This document shows, piece after piece, positions 10,604 to 19,337 of a stretch of 61,640 bases of DNA (position 1 is the first letter of the stretch; every line of letters starts with the position of its first letter). The translations under genes were made by a program, and so were the position numbers. The stretch comes from a virus: positions 1 through 61,640 of the IMG/VR virus record IMGVR_UViG_3300045747_000506. One strand, 5' to 3'. The notes under the pieces were generated by a model, which did no database searches, had not been told where the DNA came from, and worked only from the letters and a program-made list of their open reading frames with translations.

Positions 10604-10956
10604 GTCGGAACTTCTTCCCAAGTCATTGACAAGGTAAAGTAATTACCCCCTAAGGGAGTTATTGCTGGTTGGGCCATTCTATACTTAGTAGTAACTTGAG
10701 TTATTGGGTGAGGAAATGTGAAGGGTAGAACTCCTCCGTTTAATGTAACGTCGAAAAAATTTTTAAATGTTGTATATAAAGATTTCTCAAAAACTACCGA
10801 ACAGGTAAAAGTTTCATAAACCATTGTGGTTTGTCTTCTTCTTTTCTTTGGCCCCACATCAGTTGCAGACTCTATCCACGAACTGGGAATAGTTAAATTA
10901 AAACTTGATTGCTCTAGACGTTGAGATAATGTACTAGGCCATGAAGCTGTAGCCAT
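10600..10956 (-). CDS. Minor tail protein, lambda M-like position
   Basis: A 118-aa protein directly downstream of the tape measure. It has a basic stretch (GPKKRRRQ) followed by FTCSVVF, FKNFF and G-VLPFTFPHP, then a TPLGGNYFTLSMTWEEVP tail. This resembles small siphophage minor tail proteins that bind the end of the tape measure. Its stop overlaps the next start (ATGA). The family is not named with certainty. Confidence 0.55.
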   Translation of the reverse strand: MATASWPSTLSQRLEQSSFNLTIPSSWIESATDVGPKKRRRQTTMVYETFTCSVVFEKSLYTTFKNFFDVTLNGGVLPFTFPHPITQVTTKYRMAQPAITPLGGNYFTLSMTWEEVPT

Positions 10957-10958
10957 CG

Positions 10959-13439
10959 TTACGCTCCTTGACGGCTAAGGCCGTAAATAGATTGCATAGT
11001 TTTATCCATAGATCCATTTGAAAATAGTTCTTTAGTTTTTGTAGCAATAATTACATCTATAGTTTTAGTCCCATCAGAATTTGTAGTTTGTTTTTGAGTT
11101 ACTTCAGATCCAGAATTGTTAATAATATTTACTACAACTCCTCCACCTTTTACTCCGAGTTTACCAGATGAATCTCTAGATAGTGGCATAATTGCTTCAG
11201 GGCCTGCTTCTCCCATAACCCCAGTTCCACCAGAGTAGTTGAAAGAAGTTGGAGAGTTTACAACTCCACCGTTAGCAAAAAATTCAATTCCGTTATTATA
11301 TGCCCCACCCAACGCTTTAGCTGGGCCGTCAGGTAGTGAAGTATACGACTTCATCGTACTGCCGTTGTTTGCAGTACCTCCAGATCCCCACCCTGCTGAC
11401 ATCAGACCTTGAATACCGTTTGCTAGTGGTTGAACTATAGCAGCTCTTAAAATAATTTTTTGTAAGTCGTCTAATATCGCCTGAGTAAATTTAGCAAATT
11501 CAAACTTACCTGTTTTTGTAAATTTGAATAACTCAGTTTCAAGATTGCTGAAAACTAGCGTTATGCTTTTTGATACGTTTTGTGCGAATGTTCCAGATGA
11601 TTGAATATAAGCTTCAGTTCCTGTATATAAAACAGACCCTGGCCTAAAATCATCCGCTAGCTTTAATACTTCTTGATGGTATTGAAGTGCTGATACTTTA
11701 CCTGCTTCAAATTTAGCAGTTATTTGTTCCAGTTTAATTGCTCTTAAGGCAACATCGAATTTAGCAACCAGCATATTTCCGCGTTCAAACTCGCTGCCTA
11801 GATCTGCTTCTTTTATTTTTAAAATTTCTTCTTTATATTGGAATAGAGAAATTTTACCGTTATTAAATTTAGCGGTAAGTTCTTCTATTTTTAACTCATT
11901 CATTTTTTTACTAAACTGTTCCAGGTTTAATCCACCTGACTCAAACGACCTTGCCACATTTTCTTGACCTATTTTTATTAGATCTAATTTTTCTTGAAAC
12001 TGAGTCATTGATCCTGTTTTAATTTTTAAGTCATCTAGCTTGTGAGTGAGTGATAGGATACTTGTATTGAAATCTTCTACTGGTACTTTTCCTTGCTGGA
12101 AATTAGATGTTAAAGCACCTATGGCCAATTTAACTGCTTCGATTTGTTGAGCTAAAGTTAGAGGTATTACAGGGGCATTTTTTAAAACATCTGGCTTATC
12201 TGCACCTTTATTTCCAGCAATGTTGGCATCTAATTCTGCTAACAATTTTCTCTCATCTAAAACTTTTTTCATTTCTTTAACAGCATCGCTGCTGGCCTTA
12301 GCTGCACTTTCCTTTAGGCCATCAAATAGGTTTTCAAACCCTAGAGCTCTACCTATTCTTCCTTTTGAAAATTCTGAAAGTTTATTAACTATGGATTCAA
12401 TTATTTTAGAAAATATTAAATTAGTGCTTAGTCTAAAACCTTCAAAATATTCGGTAATTGATTTTAAATTATCGGATACCAATACTGCTAGTCCACCTAT
12501 AACAGTTGCTATAGCAGTAAGCGGAGTAAATGCTGCCGCTATTTTAATAGCTACATTACCTAAAGAAGTTAGCATGGTAGGAATTTGAAGTGCCGTTAAT
12601 ACTCCTATGGCCGCTGCAAGTAGTTTAATATGTTCGGTTGCAAAATCTACAGCAATAACAAACTTTCCGTTTAGGTTTAAGTCTTTACTAACCTCACCAA
12701 CTTTCTCTGTAAATTTGTTCATTGCTATAGTAAGTGTCTGACCGAATGTTTGTCCCAACTGTCCAGCTTTCAAATTTAGTTCGTCGAAGTGTTTATTTAA
12801 TACTCCCGTAAATTCTGAAATAGTTAGCCCTCTTGATATAACTTCTTGCCAATTTTTACCTGCGGCTAATGCATCTTCTTTTAATAAATTTACTAACACT
12901 TGGTTAGTCTTTAACATCGTATTTAACTCTCTACCTTTAATCGTACCAGTTTCAAAACCTTTACCAAGCATTGCAATCCCAGTACTGGCAGCCTCGGCAG
13001 TAGTTCCAGAAATCCTATATGTTTGATATAAAGCCTGAGTGATACCTAGAACATCATTGCTACTAGCACCTAAGTCTTTAGTGGCTAGGGATATGGTATT
13101 AAAAGACCTACCAAGATCTGCAATTGGAACTTTCGTATAGTTTGCAACTTCAGCTATCTTTTTTACCGTTTCTGCTGCTACTTCAGAAGACCCAGACATT
13201 ATTTTAATTCTGTCAGTTAGTAGTTGCATGGAGTCTGCCATATCCGTTAATTGCTTAAATCCGAAACCAACTCCAAATACAGCGGCCAGTCCTAAAAATT
13301 TAGATCTCAAATCGTCTAGTGTACTGGCAGTTTGTTGGGAGCTGCTGGCTACTTTTTTTAAAGCGTCTGCAACACCGTTAACTGAATCAGTTCCATCACT
13401 CTTTACTTGTAATGTAATTGTCCTAATTTGGGATGCCAT
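10959..13439 (-). CDS. Tail tape measure protein
   Basis: At 826 aa this is the longest tail gene before the tip. Residues about 60-240 match the tape-measure N-domain (TDMADSMQLLTDRI, LGRSFNTI, GKGFETGTIKGRELNTMLK). Hydrophobic helices lie near 275-330. A middle section repeats FxxGKxxxxxY-E--KL-like units (about 440-600). The C-terminus ends with FANGGVV..PTSF...GVMGEAGPEAIMPLSR, typical of lambda-family tape measures. It sets tail length and is chaperoned by the two overlapping genes upstream. Confidence 0.9.
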   Translation of the reverse strand: MASQIRTITLQVKSDGTDSVNGVADALKKVASSSQQTASTLDDLRSKFLGLAAVFGVGFGFKQLTDMADSMQLLTDRIKIMSGSSEVAAETVKKIAEVANYTKVPIADLGRSFNTISLATKDLGASSNDVLGITQALYQTYRISGTTAEAASTGIAMLGKGFETGTIKGRELNTMLKTNQVLVNLLKEDALAAGKNWQEVISRGLTISEFTGVLNKHFDELNLKAGQLGQTFGQTLTIAMNKFTEKVGEVSKDLNLNGKFVIAVDFATEHIKLLAAAIGVLTALQIPTMLTSLGNVAIKIAAAFTPLTAIATVIGGLAVLVSDNLKSITEYFEGFRLSTNLIFSKIIESIVNKLSEFSKGRIGRALGFENLFDGLKESAAKASSDAVKEMKKVLDERKLLAELDANIAGNKGADKPDVLKNAPVIPLTLAQQIEAVKLAIGALTSNFQQGKVPVEDFNTSILSLTHKLDDLKIKTGSMTQFQEKLDLIKIGQENVARSFESGGLNLEQFSKKMNELKIEELTAKFNNGKISLFQYKEEILKIKEADLGSEFERGNMLVAKFDVALRAIKLEQITAKFEAGKVSALQYHQEVLKLADDFRPGSVLYTGTEAYIQSSGTFAQNVSKSITLVFSNLETELFKFTKTGKFEFAKFTQAILDDLQKIILRAAIVQPLANGIQGLMSAGWGSGGTANNGSTMKSYTSLPDGPAKALGGAYNNGIEFFANGGVVNSPTSFNYSGGTGVMGEAGPEAIMPLSRDSSGKLGVKGGGVVVNIINNSGSEVTQKQTTNSDGTKTIDVIIATKTKELFSNGSMDKTMQSIYGLSRQGA

Positions 13440-13444
13440 ATACT

Positions 13445-13768
13445 TTACGCCTTATCTTTAGCTTTCTTTTCTTTTATACACACTAGTAGTTTCTTATCCA
13501 TTGATCGGATTATATAGTGAAAGTCTTCAAAATCTTCTTCAACTATATTATATATTTTAGAGTATTCTGCTATAGAGGTAAAGGGGATAGGGCCTTCCCC
13601 ATCTCTACAAGTAGATAGCTCTATAAAAGAATCCCTATAAAAAGCATATTGATCAACTTCTGGCTCTAAATCGTTCTTTGAAATTTTCCCGTCAGCGAGT
13701 AGTTTGTAGTACCATCCAGAGGAAATATCATCACCCCATTTAAAAATGAATCCTACCCACTGGGACAT
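13445..13768 (-). CDS. Tail assembly chaperone, downstream (T-like) frame
   Basis: A 107-aa frame starting MSQWVGF. Its ATG lies in a TAATG overlap with the preceding chaperone gene. It is immediately upstream of the tape measure gene, as the T part of lambda G/GT. A -1 shift at the slippery site 13771-13777 would read ...GGA AAC into CTA ATG TCC, fusing this frame to the upstream protein (about 239 aa in total). It may therefore be made mainly as a fusion. The sequence itself has no motif I recognise. Confidence 0.7.
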   Translation of the reverse strand: MSQWVGFIFKWGDDISSGWYYKLLADGKISKNDLEPEVDQYAFYRDSFIELSTCRDGEGPIPFTSIAEYSKIYNIVEEDFEDFHYIIRSMDKKLLVCIKEKKAKDKA

Positions 13769-14163
13769 TAGTTTCCCAGTTCTTCCTTAAAGTTAGAATA
13801 ATCTTGCGAGTATTTAGTTAGAGCATCAAATAGCTCAGGAAGTTCTTCAAAAAAAGACACCGCTATTTCAGGATTGTATACGGTGTCTTTCCCGTCTATC
13901 TCAATCCCCTTCCAATCAATTAGAGAGGAATCAACAAACAGTTTTATTAATATCTTTCTTTCAATTCTTGGATCTAATTCACCCAACTGAATTTGTCTTA
14001 TATACGGCTTGTAGTGTTTAGTCATTGCAGCTTTCATTTTAGTGTTGTTAAGTCCACCAAATCTCCTAACTAAAAAACCTACTCCTTCTTTTAGCTCAAA
14101 CCAGATACCATCTGATTCGAATTTATCATTAGTTTTAAATAACGAATCTAAATTTGTTTTCAT
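13768..14163 (-). CDS. Tail assembly chaperone, lambda G-like
   Basis: A 131-aa acidic protein between the tail tube and tape measure genes. MKAAMTKHYKPYIRQI...LDPRIERKILIKLFVDSSLIDWKGI is a pattern seen in siphophage tail assembly chaperones, where it includes a WKGI-type segment. It has its own GGAGG ribosome site and follows a terminator. Its last codons CTG GGA AAC TAA contain an in-frame GGGAAAC heptamer. It is expected to coat the tape measure during tail assembly. Confidence 0.75.
   Translation of the reverse strand: MKTNLDSLFKTNDKFESDGIWFELKEGVGFLVRRFGGLNNTKMKAAMTKHYKPYIRQIQLGELDPRIERKILIKLFVDSSLIDWKGIEIDGKDTVYNPEIAVSFFEELPELFDALTKYSQDYSNFKEELGN
13771..13777 (-). promoter_or_regulatory. 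Programmed -1 ribosomal frameshift site GGGAAAC
   Basis: On the minus strand the end of the chaperone gene reads CTG GGA AAC TAA TG. The heptamer G GGA AAC has the X XXY YYZ form in the zero frame and differs from lambda's GGGAAAG only at the last base. A -1 slip continues CTA ATG TCC CAG, exactly the downstream frame. CTGGGA and TCCCAG flank it as a possible 6-bp stem with an 8-nt loop, though this overlaps the site. Confidence 0.75.
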
Positions 14164-14232
14164 ACCGATCCCTCCATCTTAATTACTAGTAGATATTTTT
14201 TCTTTTTAATTGTATAGAGTCAATACCAAGTA

Positions 14233-14261
14233 GATAAAAATACGCCCTCGCAATGAGGGCG
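14233..14261 (-). terminator. Rho-independent terminator before the tail chaperones
   Basis: Minus strand: CGCCCTC-ATTGC-GAGGGCG (perfect 7-bp stem, 14243-14261) followed by TATTTTTATC. It lies downstream of the tube and HNH genes and upstream of the chaperone gene, so it could lower readthrough into the tape measure block. A TTGACT element just downstream hints at a restart promoter, without a convincing -10. Confidence 0.75.
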
Positions 14262-14371
14262 ATATTTAGGGCTTATGATAGTAACGAATTGTTACTGGTT
14301 TGTTGCAACATATAGAAAGCCTTACTAGTATTTTTATATAACTAGTAAGATATTTCAATTAAAATTAAGAT

Positions 14372-15124
14372 CTATAGGAATCGAATAGGGTCTAATAGCT
14401 CTCTCCAAGATTCATTTTCATTTGTTCCGTCAAAAGAACTCCCTTTAACAGTATTTTCTATGAAAGTCAGGTATTGGAGATTTTCTAGAGTGTGTAGGCC
14501 GCAAACCCTTTCATTAATGATGGGAATAATATGGTCTACATGACAATCATCTGGGACTCTTCTCTTGAACTTATTTATTGCCCGTATGTCTGCGTATTTC
14601 GGAGTAGAAAGTTTTATCTTAATTCTCCTATTCTCACTATATGCTCTTACGGAATCTGGATTTTCTCTCTTCCATTTTTTATTTTTCTCTGACTTATCCT
14701 TACGATTTGCAGAATACCAATCCCTATTTCTTCCAGATATGCTTTTTGAATTTTCCAATCTCCACTCTTTATAGTATTCAGGATTTAATTCTTTAAATTT
14801 TTTATTATTTTTTTTAGTTATTTCTGGGTTATTTTCTCGATACCTTTTCCCAAATATTTTACTACAATATTTACACCTTCTTGCCCATCCCTCGTTAGTA
14901 GTAATGTCTTTTGAAAAATGTGCTATATCTTTAATCAGTAGACATACGTTACATTTTTTAAATTTTATGTCTAACCGTTTTCTTATTTTAGAATCTAGTT
15001 TAGACTTATCACTCCTACATTGCTTACAGATTGGGTTAGCACCATCAATCTTATTTTTATTTTTATGGTAGCACCCCATTTCTTTTGTAATGTTGCACCT
15101 AATGCATTTCTTCATTTGTTGCAC
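14372..15124 (-). CDS. Freestanding HNH endonuclease (homing type)
   Basis: The 250-aa protein has two N-terminal zinc ribbons (CIRC...CKQC and CNVC...CKYC), a long basic Lys/Asn-rich linker, then an HNH core: HVDHIIPI, VCGLHTLENLQYLT, N-VKG. The gene interrupts the tail block between tube and chaperones, a typical landing place for a homing endonuclease. Start is GTG at 15124 or ATG at 15115; the latter sits just after a possible TTGATC-17 nt-TATCTA promoter. Its target site is unknown. Confidence 0.8.
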   Translation of the reverse strand: MQQMKKCIRCNITKEMGCYHKNKNKIDGANPICKQCRSDKSKLDSKIRKRLDIKFKKCNVCLLIKDIAHFSKDITTNEGWARRCKYCSKIFGKRYRENNPEITKKNNKKFKELNPEYYKEWRLENSKSISGRNRDWYSANRKDKSEKNKKWKRENPDSVRAYSENRRIKIKLSTPKYADIRAINKFKRRVPDDCHVDHIIPIINERVCGLHTLENLQYLTFIENTVKGSSFDGTNENESWRELLDPIRFL

Positions 15125-15168
15125 TAGATACTATATAAATGGAAATAGATCAATATCTACCCTATAAA

Positions 15169-16674
15169 CTAGGACCTATATATAACTAAAGCACTTTCCC
15201 CATTGGCCCCTACCTTTGCATCACCCTTCATTGCTAGTGATATTTGCTGGTTAGCTCCTGCCGAGCTTGGGTCTGCGAAGCTTGTCTGAACTGCTGGCAT
15301 ATAAAACCCGTACCATCCGTTAGTATTTTTTAATACGAAACCAATTGCAAAAGGGTCTTGAGACAATTTCTTGCTTAAAACAGGCCAGTTAATATCTGAT
15401 AGGTAAGTTGAAAGGTTTACTGAAATTGCTGCTTGGCCAGGGGAGTAATCTTTTGGAGCGGCTACACCAATACAGTTTTCTGCAATGTAGTTATTTTTTA
15501 AATCCAATGAAAGAGATTGAATACAAAAGTTAACTGAGTCTAAAGTCCCTAATGCACTTGAGCTGATAAACGGCATATCGATTGATCCGTTAAACGAGTT
15601 AGTAGTAGCTGGAGGAACAATAGTTTTTTGGTAGCTAGCAAAATTAGCTTGTGCATCTTCTACTGCATAAGAAGTTCCTTCAAAACCAAATGACCCTGTA
15701 ACGATTGACCCGTAAGCTACGTTTAATGCCATTGAAGAACAAACATTACCTTTATAGACAAAAGCTTTATTAGTTAAATCTAAAAACGATTTTTCAACTG
15801 TAAAAGATTTTTTATGAGATCCGATTGTTAACTTATCTGCTCTCTTATATGCAGATGTCACTGTAGCTACTTCTGAAATAAGAGATTTAGCAACTACTCT
15901 TATTACTGTAGCAGATACAAACTCTACTACTTGAACTTGAGTATTGTTAACTGCATTTGTAAATCCAGATAAAGTTAAAATATCTCCCACGACTAAAGCA
16001 GTGGCCCAAATACCTACAGCTCTTGTAATTGTGTTTGTAAAGTATGTTACACCATCAACAATATATGGAGTAACTGTAATAGTTAAATCCACACCTACTG
16101 CTGGCAGAATGTCCCAATCATTTAACATAGCACCAGACATTAATTTATCAATTGCTGTTTCTTTAGCTAATTCGAAGTTCATAGAAGAAGCAACTGCCAA
16201 TGAGGTTACAATTTGTCCTGACGACATTCTATCTGTTCTAATCTGTTTTGATTGAGTCGTAGTTGGAGTTGCTGAGAAAGATTCACTTGTATATCTAACA
16301 GTTGTTAAATCTCCAAGTCCTCCAGCTAGTTGTAGAATTGATTGAACAATTTGTGTATTAGATCCAACACCGCTCACTACTACTGAGAGTAATGCCATAG
16401 CTGCTGGAGTAGCATCTATTGCTGCTTTAATCTGAGTTGCTGTAGAAGCTCCACCAGAAATTTGAACGCTAATTGCATTTCCAACTACTGATACTACTTC
16501 AGCTCCAGCAGTTGCTCCACCTGTATAAGTGACACTTATTAAGTTACCACTTTCTGAATGTGCATTTGCAATATATGTTAAATCTTGAACTATTAAAATT
16601 GCTTGATTTGACGGCTGAACTCCTACTACAGATTCTTCAGCTATCACTACTCGGACTTGATTCGACGAACTCAT
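15169..16674 (-). CDS. Major tail tube protein with an inserted domain
   Basis: The 501-aa product contains SKQIRTDRMSSGQIVTSLAV and NFELAKETAIDKLMSGAML (about 140-185), the signature of the phage tail tube family (Phage_tail_tube_2 type). Residues about 30-130 form an extra Gly/Val/Ser domain (GNLISVTYTGG...GAEVV..VGNAISVQI) that recurs in many phage structural proteins and probably decorates the tube. The C-terminal half (DFTVEKSF-like, AVEDAQANFASYQ) completes the tube fold. It is much longer than a minimal tube protein because of these insertions. Confidence 0.75.
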   Translation of the reverse strand: MSSSNQVRVVIAEESVVGVQPSNQAILIVQDLTYIANAHSESGNLISVTYTGGATAGAEVVSVVGNAISVQISGGASTATQIKAAIDATPAAMALLSVVVSGVGSNTQIVQSILQLAGGLGDLTTVRYTSESFSATPTTTQSKQIRTDRMSSGQIVTSLAVASSMNFELAKETAIDKLMSGAMLNDWDILPAVGVDLTITVTPYIVDGVTYFTNTITRAVGIWATALVVGDILTLSGFTNAVNNTQVQVVEFVSATVIRVVAKSLISEVATVTSAYKRADKLTIGSHKKSFTVEKSFLDLTNKAFVYKGNVCSSMALNVAYGSIVTGSFGFEGTSYAVEDAQANFASYQKTIVPPATTNSFNGSIDMPFISSSALGTLDSVNFCIQSLSLDLKNNYIAENCIGVAAPKDYSPGQAAISVNLSTYLSDINWPVLSKKLSQDPFAIGFVLKNTNGWYGFYMPAVQTSFADPSSAGANQQISLAMKGDAKVGANGESALVIYRS

Positions 16675-16697
16675 TATATACCTTCCTTGTATAATCG

Positions 16698-17150
16698 TTA
16701 TGGGCTTAAATTTCTCATATAATGTACCATAAAAGATGCAGAGGTATACCCACCAGCAAAATTTATAGATACTCCACTTCCAAAATTTGGTGGAGTAACA
16801 CTTTCTATTAGTATAGAGTTTATATTACTACCTCGCAATAATGATCTAATTGCCTCTGCCCTAGATAGTATAGCGTTATGACCCCCTAAACTAGCTAGTG
16901 CCACGACATGAATATAGACTACCCCAATCTCCTTGTAAGTTCCTTGGGTATTGTTTGCGTTAAGTGCTATTGGAATTTCAGAAGATCCAATAAAATGAAC
17001 TCCTGTCCAATCCCCACCCAACGGAATTTCGTGGTAAGTCAATAATTGTTGTAAATCCTCTACCTCAGAAGTAAGGTCTACAACTTTCTCGGTACTACAT
17101 TGTGTAGTAATAAAATTTAGTAATTCATCTCTAACAAATTTACTACTCAC
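16698..17150 (-). CDS. Tail terminator-like protein
   Basis: A 150-aa protein between the neck gene and the tail tube gene. Features: an N-terminal helix, an alpha/beta core, and GYTSASFMVHYMRNLSP at the end. These fit tail terminator proteins (lambda U / DUF4128 type), which cap the tube and join it to the head. It overlaps the upstream gene by 8 nt. Assignment rests on size and gene order. Confidence 0.55.
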   Translation of the reverse strand: MSSKFVRDELLNFITTQCSTEKVVDLTSEVEDLQQLLTYHEIPLGGDWTGVHFIGSSEIPIALNANNTQGTYKEIGVVYIHVVALASLGGHNAILSRAEAIRSLLRGSNINSILIESVTPPNFGSGVSINFAGGYTSASFMVHYMRNLSP

Positions 17151-18003
17151 TAGGTGTTTCTCCGTTAGTTATTCCAGCACCGATTACATTTATTACTATG
17201 CAAGGGTAGAAGTATGGCTTCCCAGTTCTGTCACTACTTTTTCTTCCATTACCTTTTCCGTTAACATACCTATTTATTGGTAATCCACCTGAGTCGGTAG
17301 AAACTCCGCTAATAGCTCCTCCGTCAATGAAGGAGAAACTTATGAAAGAGTTTTTCCCATATCTTCTTTTAGCTAGAGATGCTTCTAAGGCATAAACTCC
17401 ACTTGGAAGGTAAGATTCTTTATACCCTAATAAGTCTCTATTCTTTTTCTTATTTACTTTTAATTTAGCATAGTGAAGCTTGCCGCTCCCTCTCTCTTTG
17501 GTAATCCCATATCTTTCAAGCTTTCTGGCATAGGGGGAAATATTTACAAATCTTATTTGATCTTTACTTTCAAAGGCAGGGTTAGTTGCTAGGTAGGCCA
17601 CTAATTCATCCATGTCAGTTGCAATTTGAGTGTTGTTATAAAATATTAAATTATTTTTTTGATACCTTCCCGTAAGTATTGGGGAGGTGGCCAGTATTCT
17701 TTCATAAATATCTAGCAACATTTCATACATGTCAGCTCTTGCTACATATTGAACTTTACCAAAAGGCTCTACATCTGCTAAATCTTTTCTAACATCGTTA
17801 TCAACAAACCTATTAGCTTTAGGGTCAAAACCATTTGCTAATTCTTCTTGATAAACTTCATTCGTTACATCTATGAAAATAGTTTTAATAGCATTTCTTA
17901 AATAGAGAATATTATCTATACCCTCAAGGTCAGATTTTATAGAATAATTAGTATCTTTAACTACCCCGTCTTCTACAGTTTCATACTTAAGTACTACTTC
18001 CAT
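17143..18003 (-). CDS. Neck/tail component, possibly HK97 gp10-like
   Basis: A 286-aa protein from the ATG at 18003, chosen because it forms a TAATG overlap with the previous stop (a GTG at 18012 is the longer option). Features: a helical N-terminal half (residues 20-90), PYARKLERYGITKERGSGKLHYAK near the middle, and a C-terminal GKPYFYPCIVINVIGA. The PYA-x-x-L-E-R-G-like motif is what gp10/DUF neck proteins carry. Between connector and terminator genes, so a neck role is likely. Confidence 0.5.
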   Translation of the reverse strand: MEVVLKYETVEDGVVKDTNYSIKSDLEGIDNILYLRNAIKTIFIDVTNEVYQEELANGFDPKANRFVDNDVRKDLADVEPFGKVQYVARADMYEMLLDIYERILATSPILTGRYQKNNLIFYNNTQIATDMDELVAYLATNPAFESKDQIRFVNISPYARKLERYGITKERGSGKLHYAKLKVNKKKNRDLLGYKESYLPSGVYALEASLAKRRYGKNSFISFSFIDGGAISGVSTDSGGLPINRYVNGKGNGRKSSDRTGKPYFYPCIVINVIGAGITNGETPSE

Positions 18004-18632
18004 TATCCGCACCGAATCCTGTAGCCAATTATTATCCCACCGAAACCCATCATCTCAATTACTTCTGTAACAGAGTTGGCCCCAATTTGAGAGTCTAGAA
18101 TTCTATCCCCTCTTTTAATATTGGGGAAATTAACTGCATCTAAAACACTTTTAGATATAACGAACTCTCCGTTAAATATTGCAGTTTCTTCTAGAGAAAT
18201 GGATGTTTTATAACTATTTGCCGAAGCAATTTTTATTGGAGTAGGACTAATGGCATATAAGCTTTTATATTTTGCTAGGAAAGTTATAGCTGTAATCGAC
18301 GTTGCATCTGTTACTACCTTAGCAAGTCTTAAAGTGTCGGCAAATAAAGCAGGAGTAGGATCTCCATTATTAACTATAGTATAAATTATCCCAGTCATAC
18401 CTACGTCAAAATAGGTATCTTTGTTTGCAGCATAGGTCATAGGGAAATCTTGAACGGAAACTCTATTTCCTTTTATATATGCCACTCCAGCAGATACTGA
18501 GGATACGAGATTTGCAGAAGGCTGAGGGATAAAACCACTCACTACTTCCGATCCACCTAATCTCTCAATAGTTGCGGGCCTAGCTATTAAGCTAAGGATA
18601 GAATTAAATGCATTTGATAAATTATCTGCCAT
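18003..18632 (-). CDS. Head closure protein with a fibre-like insertion
   Basis: A 209-aa protein. The two ends look like a head-tail stopper: an N-terminal helix with RPATIERLGGSE, and a C-terminal KRGDRILD...VTEVIEM..GGIIIGYRIR. Between them (about 35-120) is a segment with SAGVAYIKGNRVSV, NKDTYFDVG and LRLAKVVTD, the pattern of small beta domains in phage fibre proteins. The insertion may project from the neck as a collar or whisker. Function is inferred. Confidence 0.5.
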   Translation of the reverse strand: MADNLSNAFNSILSLIARPATIERLGGSEVVSGFIPQPSANLVSSVSAGVAYIKGNRVSVQDFPMTYAANKDTYFDVGMTGIIYTIVNNGDPTPALFADTLRLAKVVTDATSITAITFLAKYKSLYAISPTPIKIASANSYKTSISLEETAIFNGEFVISKSVLDAVNFPNIKRGDRILDSQIGANSVTEVIEMMGFGGIIIGYRIRCG

Positions 18633-18638
18633 AAAATC

Positions 18639-19325
18639 CTATGGAATATTTTCTACATAAACTGGTCTTACGCTACCTACTAACGCACGATCACTTCTGT
18701 AATAGTCTAATACGTTTAAGTTATTTCCCAATACAGATCCAAACGGAGTTTTTCTATCATTACTACTAAGTGTACTGTCGTATTGAATACTCATTACACC
18801 AGCAATGCTGACCCCCTGAACATCTGGACCAAAATTTAAATTTATACCGCTCTTTTCTTTATTGTATCTTTCTTGAACGATGGAATAAATAACCTGAGTT
18901 ATAGGAGTAGGTATACTCACATACCCTGCTGTATAAGATACTTCCACAATCATTGCTCCACTCCAAAAGAAATTGTAAGTAGAGTTCCCATAAATATGTT
19001 TTTTAATAACTTTAGAAACATCTTTATTTATTCTAAAATCTGTAACAGGAGTTCCCGTATCCGTATCTAAAAATTTCTCTACTATTCCTTCCACCGATAT
19101 TAACGGGAAGTGATGTAGTGTTAAATTATCCAGAGGTTTGTCTTTATTTAATAGTTCTTCTAAATAGAAAGTTTGAACGTATTTAGTTGAACTAAATGTT
19201 CTACCACAATATGCTTCAATGGCTTCTGATAACATCGTAATTTGCTGAGTTAGGAATCCATCATAAGTAGTGTCTGCTACTCCAATTCCTAAATATGCTT
19301 TCATGTCTGCTAGTAGTACCAACAT
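18639..19325 (-). CDS. Head-tail connector, gp6-like adaptor
   Basis: The 228-aa product begins MLVLLADMKAYLGIG...DTTYDGFLTQQITMLSEAIEAYCGRTF, the standard start of the gp6/Phage_connect family that forms the ring beneath the portal. Residues 60-150 are extended compared with minimal adaptors, and the C-terminus is unusually long (DRKTPFGSVLGNN...). It heads the connector genes, and the reading order fits. Confidence 0.75.
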   Translation of the reverse strand: MLVLLADMKAYLGIGVADTTYDGFLTQQITMLSEAIEAYCGRTFSSTKYVQTFYLEELLNKDKPLDNLTLHHFPLISVEGIVEKFLDTDTGTPVTDFRINKDVSKVIKKHIYGNSTYNFFWSGAMIVEVSYTAGYVSIPTPITQVIYSIVQERYNKEKSGINLNFGPDVQGVSIAGVMSIQYDSTLSSNDRKTPFGSVLGNNLNVLDYYRSDRALVGSVRPVYVENIP

Positions 19326-19337
19326 AATATTTACCTT

